A stretch of 64,000 nt of DNA, from positions 124,001 through 188,000 of the forward strand of contig NZ_JBFDAE010000002.1 in NCBI RefSeq assembly GCF_040720935.1, given 5' to 3'. Shown one piece after another: positions 34,623 through 41,957 of the stretch; position 1 is the stretch's first letter; each line of letters begins with the position of its first letter. This DNA is from Jejuia sp040720935 (GTDB lineage: Bacteria > Bacteroidota > Bacteroidia > Flavobacteriales > Flavobacteriaceae). The notes below the pieces were generated by a model. The model saw only the letters and a program-made list of their open reading frames with translations. It ran no database searches and was not told the origin of the DNA. The position numbers were made by a program, and so were the translations under genes.

Positions 34623-34854
34623 GGTTAATTATCAAAAAAAAGTATCAAGAACTCATAGTATTCAAGTAAAATACCAAATTGCAATATATTTTAAAAACGT
34701 TTAAAAATTAAACTAAAAGGCATGCTTTTAGGCACACCATTAAAAGTAGAGTAGTGATAAGCATTGTAAACACTATAAGGATAGGTTAAGGTTCGAATCC
34801 TTCAGGGCTCACGAAAAGCTTCACTATAAAAGGTGGGGCTTTTTTGTTTAAAAA

Positions 34855-35109
34855 ATGGGACATTATACCTACATATTACATTCAAAAGAAATAGACCGCT
34901 ATTATGTCGGTTTTACAAGTGATGCCTTAAAGGAAAGGTTGCGAAAACACAATACAAACCATAAAGGTTATACGGGAAAAGCAAATGATTGGGTTGTTGT
35001 TTATTTTGAAACTTATAATTCAAAAAAGGAAGCTTACGCAAGAGAGCGTGAGATTAAATCCAAGAAATCTAGAGACTACATTGAAAGACTGATTAGCTCA
35101 GCTGGATAG
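34855..35109 (+). CDS. Small GIY-YIG nuclease, copy 2
   Basis: Encodes the same 84 residues as the gene at 25556 (YTYILHSKEIDRYYVGFTS signature, C terminus ISSAG). It again lies just after a tRNA-Arg 3' end (att C) and ends in a tRNA-like D arm. Here the upstream tRNA is only a 3' fragment, so this copy is what would sit behind a whole tRNA-Arg if the element excised by recombination of repeats A and C. No sign of decay. Confidence 0.8.
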   Translation: MGHYTYILHSKEIDRYYVGFTSDALKERLRKHNTNHKGYTGKANDWVVVYFETYNSKKEAYAREREIKSKKSRDYIERLISSAG

Positions 35110-35185
35110 AGCATTCCGCCTTAAAGCGGAACGGTCGAGGAGCCTGTGCCGATTTGGATTCGGTATTCGAATCCTTCAGGGCTCA
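35091..35185 (+). pseudogene. tRNA-like remnant, copy 2
   Basis: Same structure as the remnant at 25792: intact D arm, six-base-loop anticodon-like hairpin TTCCGC-CTTAAA-GCGGAA, extra hairpin, and the tRNA-Arg 3' end. It differs in CCGATTTGGATTCGG. The 5' acceptor strand is missing. Confidence 0.6.
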
Positions 35186-35310
35186 CAAAAAGCTTCACTA
35201 TAAAAGGTGGGGCTTTTTTGTTTTTAGGGTTTTCCTTATTCTTATCTTTGTTTTTTGCACCAAAACACTCTAAAAAATACACCTAAAACATTTCATGAGT
35301 TCTTTATTTT

Positions 35311-35757
35311 TTATCGCAGCAGGCGTTTTTGTTTCCCTTCCTTTATAATACTTTTTATAAGTGCAAATAGTTGCGATTTTAAAGTTCTGTAGTTTTCTAA
35401 AAAACGACTTACTTTAATGATAAGTTTTCTATGTTTATCTTTATAAGCTTTTTCCTCTTTAAGCTGGTTTATGCCATCTACCATAATTTTAAGTTCTTTT
35501 TCATGGTTAATTATGGTCTCAATCAATTCCTCAGTTTCTTTTTGTTGCTTGCCTAATTGCTCAATAATTTTTTTGCTCTTTGTAAAGTATTTTGAATCTA
35601 TAAGCTGAAGGGTGTACGATTTTACCAAATCATCAAAAAATAGCTGCTCGTCTTTAGCGAACCTTAATTCGGATAACCATTTAATAGAACTGTTATGCAT
35701 AGTCTCTGCGCTTAACCATGCTGCATATTTTTTTACTTTAACCTGTTTTGTTTTCAT
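35311..35757 (-). CDS. Hypothetical helical protein of the stress island
   Basis: A 148-aa, very basic, helical protein with coiled-coil segments (IEQLGKQQKETEELIETIIN; EKELKIMVDGINQLKEEK) and a basic C terminus. No domain recognised. It lies downstream of hsp20 beyond a strong terminator, so it is either read by terminator leakage or has its own weak promoter. The gap from here to the element (35226-35310) is unremarkable. Confidence 0.6.
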   Translation of the reverse strand: MKTKQVKVKKYAAWLSAETMHNSSIKWLSELRFAKDEQLFFDDLVKSYTLQLIDSKYFTKSKKIIEQLGKQQKETEELIETIINHEKELKIMVDGINQLKEEKAYKDKHRKLIIKVSRFLENYRTLKSQLFALIKSIIKEGKQKRLLR

Positions 35758-35780
35758 TTTGATTCATTTTAAAATTTAAA

Positions 35781-35825
35781 AAAAGCAGAAAGTAGTTTTA
35801 GAAACAACAACTACTTTCTGCTTTT
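35781..35825 (-). terminator. Strong terminator after hsp20
   Basis: A 16-bp perfect stem: AAAAGCAGAAAGTAGT (35781-35796) and ACTACTTTCTGCTTTT (35810-35825). On the minus strand it is followed by T-rich sequence. Confidence 0.85.
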
Positions 35826-35834
35826 AAAAAGTTA

Positions 35835-36356
35835 TTAAAGTACTTCAATAACTTTTTTAGGTACTTCTTTTACAATGGCTTCTTCTTTTTTTAGTAGTTT
35901 AATTTTTAGAATACCATTTTTGTAAACTGCTTTTACATCTTGGTCTAAGTCAATAGAAGGTGGAAGTGCTAAGGTTTTTTCAAAGGATTTATAACTAAAC
36001 TCTTTACGGGAATAATAGTCTTTTTTTGTATCTTCTTCTTTGGCTTCTTTTTCAGCACAAACATGAAGCACATCTTCTTCAATAAAAACTTCAAAATCTT
36101 TTTTGTCAAAGCTTGGAGCTGCAAATTCAATTTCAAAATCCTTTTCATGCTCTTGCACATTCATTGCTGGCATTAAGCTATTTTCTTCTAAGAAATCATC
36201 ATTGAAAATGTCGTCAAATCTTGTGAGATTATTTAAGTTTGAATTAAATAATCTGCTTCCCCAAGGTCGTAATAGACTATTTCTCCAAGGGGTAAGTAAT
36301 TGGTGTTCTAATGGAGATAAACCGTCGCGTCTTCTCTTTTTCATTAATGTTGCCAT
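35835..36356 (-). CDS. Hsp20 / alpha-crystallin small heat shock protein
   Basis: ATP-independent chaperone, 173 aa. The alpha-crystallin domain covers about residues 68-160, from MNVQEHEKDFEIEFAAPSFD through KKDFEVFIEEDVLHVCAEKE to the conserved end AVYKNGILKIKLLKKEEA. The N-terminal arm is Arg-rich and disordered. A stress-island palindrome at 36424-36435 with a TATATTAG -7 box 31 nt away lies just upstream, which is the evidence for joint control with the universal stress proteins. Confidence 0.93.
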   Translation of the reverse strand: MATLMKKRRRDGLSPLEHQLLTPWRNSLLRPWGSRLFNSNLNNLTRFDDIFNDDFLEENSLMPAMNVQEHEKDFEIEFAAPSFDKKDFEVFIEEDVLHVCAEKEAKEEDTKKDYYSRKEFSYKSFEKTLALPPSIDLDQDVKAVYKNGILKIKLLKKEEAIVKEVPKKVIEVL

Positions 36357-36392
36357 AATAATATCTGTTTAGGTTAAACTTGTATCGATGCA

Positions 36393-36435
36393 CTAATATA
36401 TTTACAGAAATAGGTTTTTACAATGATATATATCA
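36393..36435 (-). promoter_or_regulatory. Stress-island promoter 1 (hsp20): palindrome plus -7 box
   Basis: Palindrome TGATATATATCA at 36424-36435. On the minus strand it reads AACTGATATATATCATT and is followed by the -7 box TATATTAG (36400-36393), whose last base lies 31 nt beyond the palindrome. Confidence 0.8.
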
Positions 36436-36486
36436 GTTAGTTATGAGGTTTATCGGAAGCCTTTATGTATTTGAAAAATTTTAAAA

Positions 36487-36785
36487 TTATAGCATCACTT
36501 TTTCAACATCTGTAAGTTTTGGAATGGTAACCTGCCAGTTGAATGTATTTTTTATTTTTACCCGAAACCCATCTAAGGTCGTAGGTTCGCCATGAATTAA
36601 AAAAACGTTTTCAAGCCTATTTTTAATGTTGCCCATCCAATCTAATAACTCTTTTTGATCTGCATGTGCCGATAAGCTTTCTATACGTTTTATGGTGGCT
36701 TTTATAGGGTAGTATTTTCCAAAAAAGCGTATTTCGTCTGCGCCTTCTTGTAGTTGTCTCCCTCAAGTGCCTTCTGCTTGATAGT
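36487..36785 (-). pseudogene. Remnant of a beta-CASP metallo-beta-lactamase RNase
   Basis: Read leftward, the DNA encodes YYQAEGT, an in-frame TGA, then GRQLQEGADEIRFFGKYYPI, KRIESLSAHADQKELLDWM, VFLIHGEPTTLDGFRVKIK and an end ...TDVEKVML. This is the C-terminal part of an MBL-fold beta-CASP/RMMBL exoribonuclease, with its SAHAD and HGE motifs. Everything N-terminal of YYQAEGT is missing and one codon, probably Arg (CGA to TGA), has become a stop at 36762-36764. Similar RNases accompany stress-protein islands elsewhere, so this gene seems to have been lost here. Nothing else is seen up to 36862. Confidence 0.75.
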
Positions 36786-36862
36786 AAAGGTCTATCCTGA
36801 ATGATTACAAAGCATTTTTATTTCGTTTAAAATTTTTGCTTTTCTTGTTTCAGAAATAAAAA

Positions 36863-37303
36863 TTACAATCTATTGGATTTGAAATATGCTTTTACCCAAG
36901 CTTTTACTTGTCTGTTCGTCATTCTGTCTGTTTTTACAACATCTTTAACTTTAATGCTTAAACCTTTATAAGATTTGGCTAAAGCTTTACTGAAATTTAT
37001 TCTGGTTTCTGCTGGGCCAAAAAGCACAATAGCATCTGTATCTTTAATTTCTGAAGCTAATTTTTTGAAATATTTTTTTTGCTGATGTTTTTCGCGCTCT
37101 AAGTATTTACTGTCATGAACAACATCTTGTGGACCGCCTTTAGAGCGTGTTCCAGAACCACCATGAACATGGAAATGTTCCATATGAGATACTATAGTAT
37201 TCAAACTAACATCGCCATTATAAATAGTAACAATAATAGCTTTGTCCTTATCTAACCAAACACCTGTTTGTTTTTTTATTCGATTTAATTTTGATGTAGG
37301 CAT
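36863..37303 (-). CDS. eRF1-domain-like / host-attachment-type protein
   Basis: A 146-aa cytosolic protein. The start (KQTGVWLDKDKAIIVTIYNG) and core (YFKKLASEIKDTDAIVLFGP, then AETRINFSKAL) resemble bacterial relatives of archaeal release-factor domain 1, proposed to act on stalled ribosomes or hibernating cells. A His/Gly-rich segment (HFHVHGGSGTRSKGG) is unusual. It follows the universal stress gene at 37349 by 45 bp and is probably on the transcript started at promoter 2. The family call is by pattern only. Confidence 0.65.
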   Translation of the reverse strand: MPTSKLNRIKKQTGVWLDKDKAIIVTIYNGDVSLNTIVSHMEHFHVHGGSGTRSKGGPQDVVHDSKYLEREKHQQKKYFKKLASEIKDTDAIVLFGPAETRINFSKALAKSYKGLSIKVKDVVKTDRMTNRQVKAWVKAYFKSNRL

Positions 37304-37348
37304 ACCAAACTATTTTATAAGTCTTTTTTTAAGACTGAAAATTTATAT

Positions 37349-38203
37349 TCAGTTTTGCGAGTCGTGCATAACCAGTATGGGGATTTTAGAATTATATCCA
37401 AGTTTTTTTACTAATGGATGGGTTAAAATACTTCCAAAGAAAATGTGTTTTTTGTTTATAAAAGCCACCATATCGCTTCCTCTACTTTCTGCAAAGCAGT
37501 TAATTGCGGTTGCTATATCCATTGTGCTAAGCTTATGAAAAGCATTGTTAACCCCATTAAAGCTGACGTGTAAAAGTTTTTTATTGCTAAGTTGTTTCGT
37601 GTCCAGTCCCTCTTTTTCAGAAATATGTAGAATTTCGATAGATGCCTTACAATTTTTTGCAATGTAAATTAAGTGGCGTAAATCTTCTTGTTTTAAAGTC
37701 GTTTTATAGTTGGTGGGAAAAACAATCTCTTTGGGTAATTTTATTGCAGCCTTTTCCGGAACTACAATTACCGGACAATTGCGTACTTTTTCCATCACAT
37801 TTATGGCCGTACTGCCGTACATGATTTTTCTGGAACCTGTTTTGCCTTTTGTGCCCATAATAATTAAATTAATATTCTTTTCGTCAACACTATTTTTAAT
37901 GGCTTCAACAACATTGTTGAAAGAAGAGATAGTTTCAAAATGATGTTTTTGGTTATCATAATTTGTGAAAGCTATCATATTTAAAACCTTGGCTAGGCCG
38001 TTTTCAGATTCTAATTTTGCAGTTTCGTACAGTTCGCTTCCTGGGCCTAGATTCAATAAGCTATCTATAATATTATTGGATGCAGAAAACACGTTTAAAA
38101 TGTAAAAATTGCAATACTCATGTTTGTATAATTCAAGTGCGTATTTTATGGCATGCCATGCATTTTTAGAAAAATCTGTTGGTATTAATATTCTGTGCCT
38201 CAT
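37349..38203 (-). CDS. Universal stress protein, two-domain (Usp 1)
   Basis: Tandem-domain UspA protein, 284 aa. Domain 1 (1-150) starts HRILIPTDFSKNAWHAIKYA and carries the ATP-binding loop MGTKGKTGSRKIMYGS (G-2x-G-9x-G-S). Domain 2 (about 160-284) has a degenerate loop and ends ILVMHDSQN. The protein is cytosolic. Paralogs lie at 38452, 39367, 40244, 41958 and 48863. Its promoter region contains palindrome 2 (38438-38449), 235 bp upstream of ATG, so the mRNA would have a leader of about 200 nt. Confidence 0.93.
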   Translation of the reverse strand: MRHRILIPTDFSKNAWHAIKYALELYKHEYCNFYILNVFSASNNIIDSLLNLGPGSELYETAKLESENGLAKVLNMIAFTNYDNQKHHFETISSFNNVVEAIKNSVDEKNINLIIMGTKGKTGSRKIMYGSTAINVMEKVRNCPVIVVPEKAAIKLPKEIVFPTNYKTTLKQEDLRHLIYIAKNCKASIEILHISEKEGLDTKQLSNKKLLHVSFNGVNNAFHKLSTMDIATAINCFAESRGSDMVAFINKKHIFFGSILTHPLVKKLGYNSKIPILVMHDSQN

Positions 38204-38406
38204 GCGGTAGCTTGTTTAAGTGTATGGCTTTAGTGCATTCTAAAAATTAATATGTGTCCAGTTGAACGTGCAGTCGAAATGCTATTAAAGAATGATATCC
38301 CCCATGTACTCGACTTACTTTGTAAGCTGTCTTCGTTTAAAATATATTTTGACCTCGCTAATGCCCGGACTGATTTGCTATATACTTCTTAAGTTAACAA
38401 TTCATA

Positions 38407-38449
38407 TAAATTTACCTTTATAGGTTGTTGGGGGCAATGATATTTATCA
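38407..38449 (-). promoter_or_regulatory. Stress-island promoter 2 (Usp 1 transcript)
   Basis: Palindrome TGATATTTATCA (38438-38449; AACTGATAAATATCATTG in the direction of transcription), with -7 box TAAATTTA at 38414-38407 exactly 31 nt on. It begins 3 bp after the stop of Usp 2. Confidence 0.75.
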
Positions 38450-38451
38450 GT

Positions 38452-39279
38452 TCATTCCGGAATAACCAAAAATGGCACAAGGGGACGAAATCCTATTTTT
38501 TTTATTACAGGTTCCTTTATTATTGCTTCAATAAAGCTGCGCTTGTATTTTACCATGGCTAGTATATCAATCCCCAATTCTTCAATAAAATCATTGATTT
38601 CTACGGCCTTTTTAGCATACTTTGGCATCCAATGGAAACTATGGTCGTAATTGATTAAATAGCTTTTGAGCATCATTAAATTATAGTCTTGAACATCATT
38701 GAGCTCTTCCTTGACATTAATGTGTACAATCCTTATTTTAGAATTATATAAATCTGCTAATTGTGTTAAAGGTTGAATTTCCTTAATACCATAAAAGCGG
38801 TTATAGTCTGTAGGGAAAGCAATTTGTTTTGGGACTGTAAAATCGTGTTCTTCTGGAATAATTAAAACAGGGCAATTTGTAGTATTAATAACTCTAACGG
38901 TATTGCTGCCAAAGAAAAATTCTCGTGCTCCCGTGGCGCCTTTTGTGCCCATTATTACGAGGTCGATACTGTGTTTTTTAACATTAGCCCTAATGGCTTT
39001 GTTTAAATCATTAGTACTTAAAATAATATTAAAATCATGATTTGCGTTTGTGTTTACGGTTTCTGCCAGTGCCTTTAAGTCCAACAATTCTTTCATAGCT
39101 TTTTCCTCCATTGTTTTTAATAGTTTGCTTGAAAGGTCTTCAAAGGGTGCCCCTGGTATGGTTACAGAGTTTAAAAAATAGAACGAACATTCTTCATCTG
39201 CATAAAGTTTTAAGGCATATACGGTAGCACTCCAAGCGTTGTCTGAAAAATCTGTGGGTAATAAAATCTTACGTTTCAT
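38452..39279 (-). CDS. Universal stress protein, two-domain (Usp 2)
   Basis: Tandem-domain UspA protein, about 275 aa from ATG at 39279 (MKRKILLPTDFSDNAWSATV). A start at 39324 would add 15 residues that do not look conserved. The ATP loop in domain 1 is MGTKGATGAREFFFGS. Domain 2 lacks a clear loop. It is the last gene of the three-Usp operon beginning at 41092; spacing to the gene upstream is 87 bp with no palindrome. Confidence 0.92.
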   Translation of the reverse strand: MKRKILLPTDFSDNAWSATVYALKLYADEECSFYFLNSVTIPGAPFEDLSSKLLKTMEEKAMKELLDLKALAETVNTNANHDFNIILSTNDLNKAIRANVKKHSIDLVIMGTKGATGAREFFFGSNTVRVINTTNCPVLIIPEEHDFTVPKQIAFPTDYNRFYGIKEIQPLTQLADLYNSKIRIVHINVKEELNDVQDYNLMMLKSYLINYDHSFHWMPKYAKKAVEINDFIEELGIDILAMVKYKRSFIEAIIKEPVIKKIGFRPLVPFLVIPE

Positions 39280-39366
39280 AGCTTGTTGTTTTTGTATTGT
39301 TGGGTATGATTTGACATTTAACACTATAAGTTCATTTCAATTAATATGTTTGCCCTATTTGACGAT

Positions 39367-40218
39367 TTAAGAATCATGCTTTTTTGATGGAATGACCAAA
39401 AATGGAATGCTTAAATGGAATCCTATTTGGTTTATAGTATTCTTGAAAAATAAATTCTCAAAAAATGAGTGTTTATTATTGATCATAACCAATAAATTAA
39501 TATGTGTTTTTAATTGAAAATTAGTAATTCCTTCTTCAACAGTTTGGTTGCTAACACTCTGAAACACGTATGCTGATTTTTTAAAGTAGTTCTCTAGAGT
39601 TTTCTTGTTCTGTTCTTGCTCTTCAGATAGATCATATCCATAAGTAGCGTGTAATATGTTAACCCTTGCCTTATGAAGCGAGACAATATCTAATATGGGT
39701 TTTATATGATGGTCTTGATAATCAATTTGGTAGTCGGTTGGAAATAAAACTTCGCGTGGTGTTTCAAAATTAAAACCATCTGGAATGGCTATTGTGGGAC
39801 ATTTTACATTTTTAAACACATGTACCGTATTAGATCCAAATAAAATCTCTTTAAAACCAGTTGCGCCTTTTGTTCCCATAATTACATAATCTATAGCTCT
39901 GGTTTTAACAACTTCTATAATTTGGGGGACTAAGTTGTTAAAGGCTGCAGTACTTTTTATTGTATGCTTTGGATTATTAAATTCCCTTTTTATTCTGGTT
40001 TTTAGTTCATCCAAATTTTTTAATGAAGCTTCTCTAATAGGATCACCAAAACCATATTGTTCTGGACTGACCAGAACATGTTCTACATGATAAATTATTG
40101 GGGTATATGTATTCAGTAGGTAAAATTCACAGGTTTCATTCTTAAAAAGTTGTAAAGCATAGGATATTGCATTCCAAGAGTTTTCAGAAAAATCGGTAGG
40201 AAGCAGTATTCTTTTCAT
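39367..40218 (-). CDS. Universal stress protein, two-domain (Usp 3)
   Basis: Tandem-domain UspA protein, 283 aa. Start MKRILLPTDFSENSWNAISY; ATP loop MGTKGATGFKEILFGS near residues 113-128; CPTIAIPDGFNFE ends domain 1. Domain 2 keeps the fold but not the nucleotide motif, so only one ATP site is expected. It starts 25 bp after the stop of Usp 4, within the same operon. Confidence 0.93.
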   Translation of the reverse strand: MKRILLPTDFSENSWNAISYALQLFKNETCEFYLLNTYTPIIYHVEHVLVSPEQYGFGDPIREASLKNLDELKTRIKREFNNPKHTIKSTAAFNNLVPQIIEVVKTRAIDYVIMGTKGATGFKEILFGSNTVHVFKNVKCPTIAIPDGFNFETPREVLFPTDYQIDYQDHHIKPILDIVSLHKARVNILHATYGYDLSEEQEQNKKTLENYFKKSAYVFQSVSNQTVEEGITNFQLKTHINLLVMINNKHSFFENLFFKNTINQIGFHLSIPFLVIPSKKHDS

Positions 40219-40243
40219 GGCTTTTTAAAATTTTAATGGTTCA

Positions 40244-41092
40244 TTAATATCGTCTCATATTCTGCAATGCTAAAAATGGGATGTCAAGATTTAAACTCAA
40301 CTCATCTATTGTAGATCGAAACAAAATATTCTCTAAAAAAGAATGTCTAGTATTTACCATAACCAATATGTCTGTACTGTTTTCTTTAATATATTTATAA
40401 ATAGTATTAATGATATGCTTACTGTTTTCAATTTTAAAATTGATTTTATTTTTGCCCAATTCACTTTCTATAAACGCCCTGTTATCTTCCTGTCTCGATG
40501 ACAGTTTATTGCTTTTAGAAATGTAAAGCATGTCTATTATGGCTCTGTAGGGAACTGCTATTTCGTGTAGTAATTTTAATTCTCTTCTTTTATAGGGTAT
40601 CATATAATCTGTGGGGAAAAGAATATGCTTTGGTTGGGTGTATTTATAGTTTTCTGGAATTGCCAAAACGGGACATTGCACATATTTTAAAACCTGTAAG
40701 GTGTGGCTGCCAAAGGTTAACCTACTGTTGTTTGTTTTACCACGAGTTCCCATTACAATAATGTCTATGTTTTTTTGATCAACTATTTTATCTGCCTCAT
40801 CAATTAGCAAACTGTTTGACGATATTATATGGAATGAGTGCTTTGGGTTATTATAAATGCTATTGGCAATCTTTTCGGTTCTTTTTAATTGTTCTTCAGA
40901 TTTTTTACTAATAATAGCTGTAACATCATCTAAGGTTTTTTTTGCCAATAAGGCTTCATTGGCATAAATATCATCTTGATAAGCATGCATAAAATAAAAC
41001 TCGCTAACTTTATATTTAAATAAATCTATAGCATAATTTATGGCATTCATTGCGTTTTCAGAAAAATCGGTAGGGATCAGTATTTTTCTCAT
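40244..41092 (-). CDS. Universal stress protein, two-domain (Usp 4)
   Basis: Tandem-domain UspA protein, 282 aa, first gene of the Usp 4-3-2 operon. Start MRKILIPTDFSENAMNAINY; ATP loop MGTRGKTNNSRLTFGS. The start region is peculiar: a perfect 20-bp tandem duplication (41075-41094 and 41095-41114) creates an upstream six-codon ORF (MRKILI, TGA) whose stop overlaps the true ATG as TGATG. Promoter 3 lies at 41132-41175. Confidence 0.92.
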   Translation of the reverse strand: MRKILIPTDFSENAMNAINYAIDLFKYKVSEFYFMHAYQDDIYANEALLAKKTLDDVTAIISKKSEEQLKRTEKIANSIYNNPKHSFHIISSNSLLIDEADKIVDQKNIDIIVMGTRGKTNNSRLTFGSHTLQVLKYVQCPVLAIPENYKYTQPKHILFPTDYMIPYKRRELKLLHEIAVPYRAIIDMLYISKSNKLSSRQEDNRAFIESELGKNKINFKIENSKHIINTIYKYIKENSTDILVMVNTRHSFLENILFRSTIDELSLNLDIPFLALQNMRRY

Positions 41093-41114
41093 CAGATCAG
41101 TATTTTTCTCATCA
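41075..41114 (-). repeat. 20-bp tandem duplication over the Usp 4 start codon
   Basis: GATCAGTATTTTTCTCATCA occurs twice, head to tail. On the minus strand the upstream copy encodes MRKILI followed by TGA overlapping the real start (TGATG), a leader peptide mimic of the Usp 4 N terminus. Confidence 0.9.
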
Positions 41115-41131
41115 TCATAAATTGTTTAGGA

Positions 41132-41175
41132 CTAAAAATAAATACTAAAACAATATGTTACAATGATATATATCA
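41132..41175 (-). promoter_or_regulatory. Stress-island promoter 3 (Usp 4-3-2 operon)
   Basis: Palindrome TGATATATATCA at 41164-41175. The -7 region is less perfect here: TATTTTTAG at 41140-41132, one base longer than the TAnnTTAG seen elsewhere and ending 32 nt from the palindrome. Confidence 0.65.
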
Positions 41176-41213
41176 GATTGGAGTGCTTCAGAATTAAGAT
41201 AGATGTATTATAA

Positions 41214-41836
41214 AACAAAAAAAGGGATTGCCAATTAACAACCCCTTCTTCATTCACATAGAAAAACCATGCAAACTGATTAATAGCCACTCTTTAAATA
41301 AGAAACAGGAAGCTAAGACTTCCTGTTTCCTTTTTTCGAAATATTTGATTTTATTAACTAACCTTCCCTAATCATTAATACCTCTAATAAAAGTGATATT
41401 AAATCTTCAGATAACCAATAGCCACAAATATTTCTAAAAACAGCGTTAAACATCTTCCAATGAAAACGCGGTATTATTCAAAAACAGGAAGCCGAGCCTC
41501 CTGTTTTCTTAAGTGTTTAATGTCATCATCTAACGTTTCGGTTTTCTACAATATACCCTTTATGTCTAAAAGCAACATTGCGGTTTTCCTGTCAAATAAT
41601 AGTTTTAAACACTTTGTTTCGGTTTTATCATTTTACAACAATTAAAACCTAGATTTTTTTAAAACAGGAAGCCTAGGCTTCCTGTTTTCTCGGGATTTTA
41701 GCTTTATCATTTAATTTCAACTATATCATTGAATTATTGCAAAAGCAACAACCTAAAAATTAGTAATAAAACTAAATAATACTGTTGAATCCCTTGATTT
41801 TAGACAGTTAATATGCGTAAGAACGTTTTAATTATT
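41214..41836 (-). ncRNA. Candidate noncoding RNA array: three repeated hairpins and a terminator
   Basis: A stretch of about 620 bp without a credible protein gene, transcribed leftward from promoter 4. It holds three near-identical hairpins at 41661-41688 (AAAACAGGAAGCC/GGCTTCCTGTTTT, 13-bp perfect stem), 41481-41508 and 41302-41329 (GAAACAGGAAG/CTTCCTGTTTC), spaced 180 and 179 bp apart. Spacers between them are unrelated in sequence. A last hairpin at 41222-41247 (AAGGGATTG/CAACCCCTT with a long minus-strand T-tract) is a proper terminator. The hairpins may end or process three RNAs of about 150-180 nt. The longest minus ORF is only 31 codons (41358-41453). Confidence 0.6.
41222..41247 (-). 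terminator. Rho-independent terminator ending the RNA array
   Basis: On the minus strand AAGGGGTTG pairs with CAATCCCTT (one G-U pair) and is followed by seven T. It separates the RNA array from promoter 3. Confidence 0.85.
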
Positions 41837-41839
41837 ATG

Positions 41840-41882
41840 CTAAATTACATCACAATTTCTTACTGTAAAATGATATTTATCA
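41840..41882 (-). promoter_or_regulatory. Stress-island promoter 4 (faces the RNA array)
   Basis: Palindrome TGATATTTATCA at 41871-41882 (AAACTGATAAATATCATTTT on the minus strand) and -7 box TAATTTAG at 41847-41840, again exactly 31 nt. No protein-coding gene follows on the minus strand. Confidence 0.75.
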
Positions 41883-41957
41883 GTTTACAAAAATTAATTC
41901 AGGGATAAAATATCATCCCCAAAATTTTGGTAAAAAAAATGAACTATACAGCATTTA

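Larger units (their letters stand above)
25491..34826. mobile_element. Integrative element at tRNA-Arg
   Basis: Direct repeats of the tRNA-Arg 3' end bound an AT-rich segment that carries a tyrosine integrase next to its left end, an XRE regulator, unrecognised cargo, recombination and replication-type ATPases and a NUMOD-type homing endonuclease. No relaxase, VirB/Tra proteins or phage structural genes are present, so it is too small to be a self-transmissible conjugative element; a satellite, mobilizable element or plasmid-like integrated element fits better. Recombination between repeats A and C would remove about 9.3 kb and restore a simple tRNA-Arg plus GIY-YIG locus. Confidence 0.8.
34788..35224. 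repeat. Second copy of the att/GIY-YIG/tRNA-like unit
   Basis: This segment of about 436 bp repeats 25488-25923 almost perfectly: tRNA-Arg 3' end, terminator, GIY-YIG gene, tRNA-like remnant, tRNA 3' end, terminator. The few differences include ACTATAAAAGG versus ACTTTAAAAGG after the att core and GATTTGG versus GATTTTG in the remnant. It forms the right boundary of the integrative element. Confidence 0.85.

Noticed and set aside
25439..34826. Prophage or conjugative element
   Set aside because: No capsid, portal, terminase, tail, relaxase, coupling protein or secretion gene is visible in the segment.
37242..37538. Plus-strand 98-codon ORF over the Usp 1 region
   Set aside because: It is antisense to two well-supported genes and has no family features.
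41460..41645. 61-codon plus-strand ORF in the RNA array
   Set aside because: It spans a hairpin, runs against the promoter direction and has no protein-like composition.
41302..41688. CRISPR-like array, because of three evenly spaced repeats
   Set aside because: Only three units, palindromic 28-bp repeats and 150-bp spacers, with no cas genes nearby; this does not fit CRISPR dimensions.
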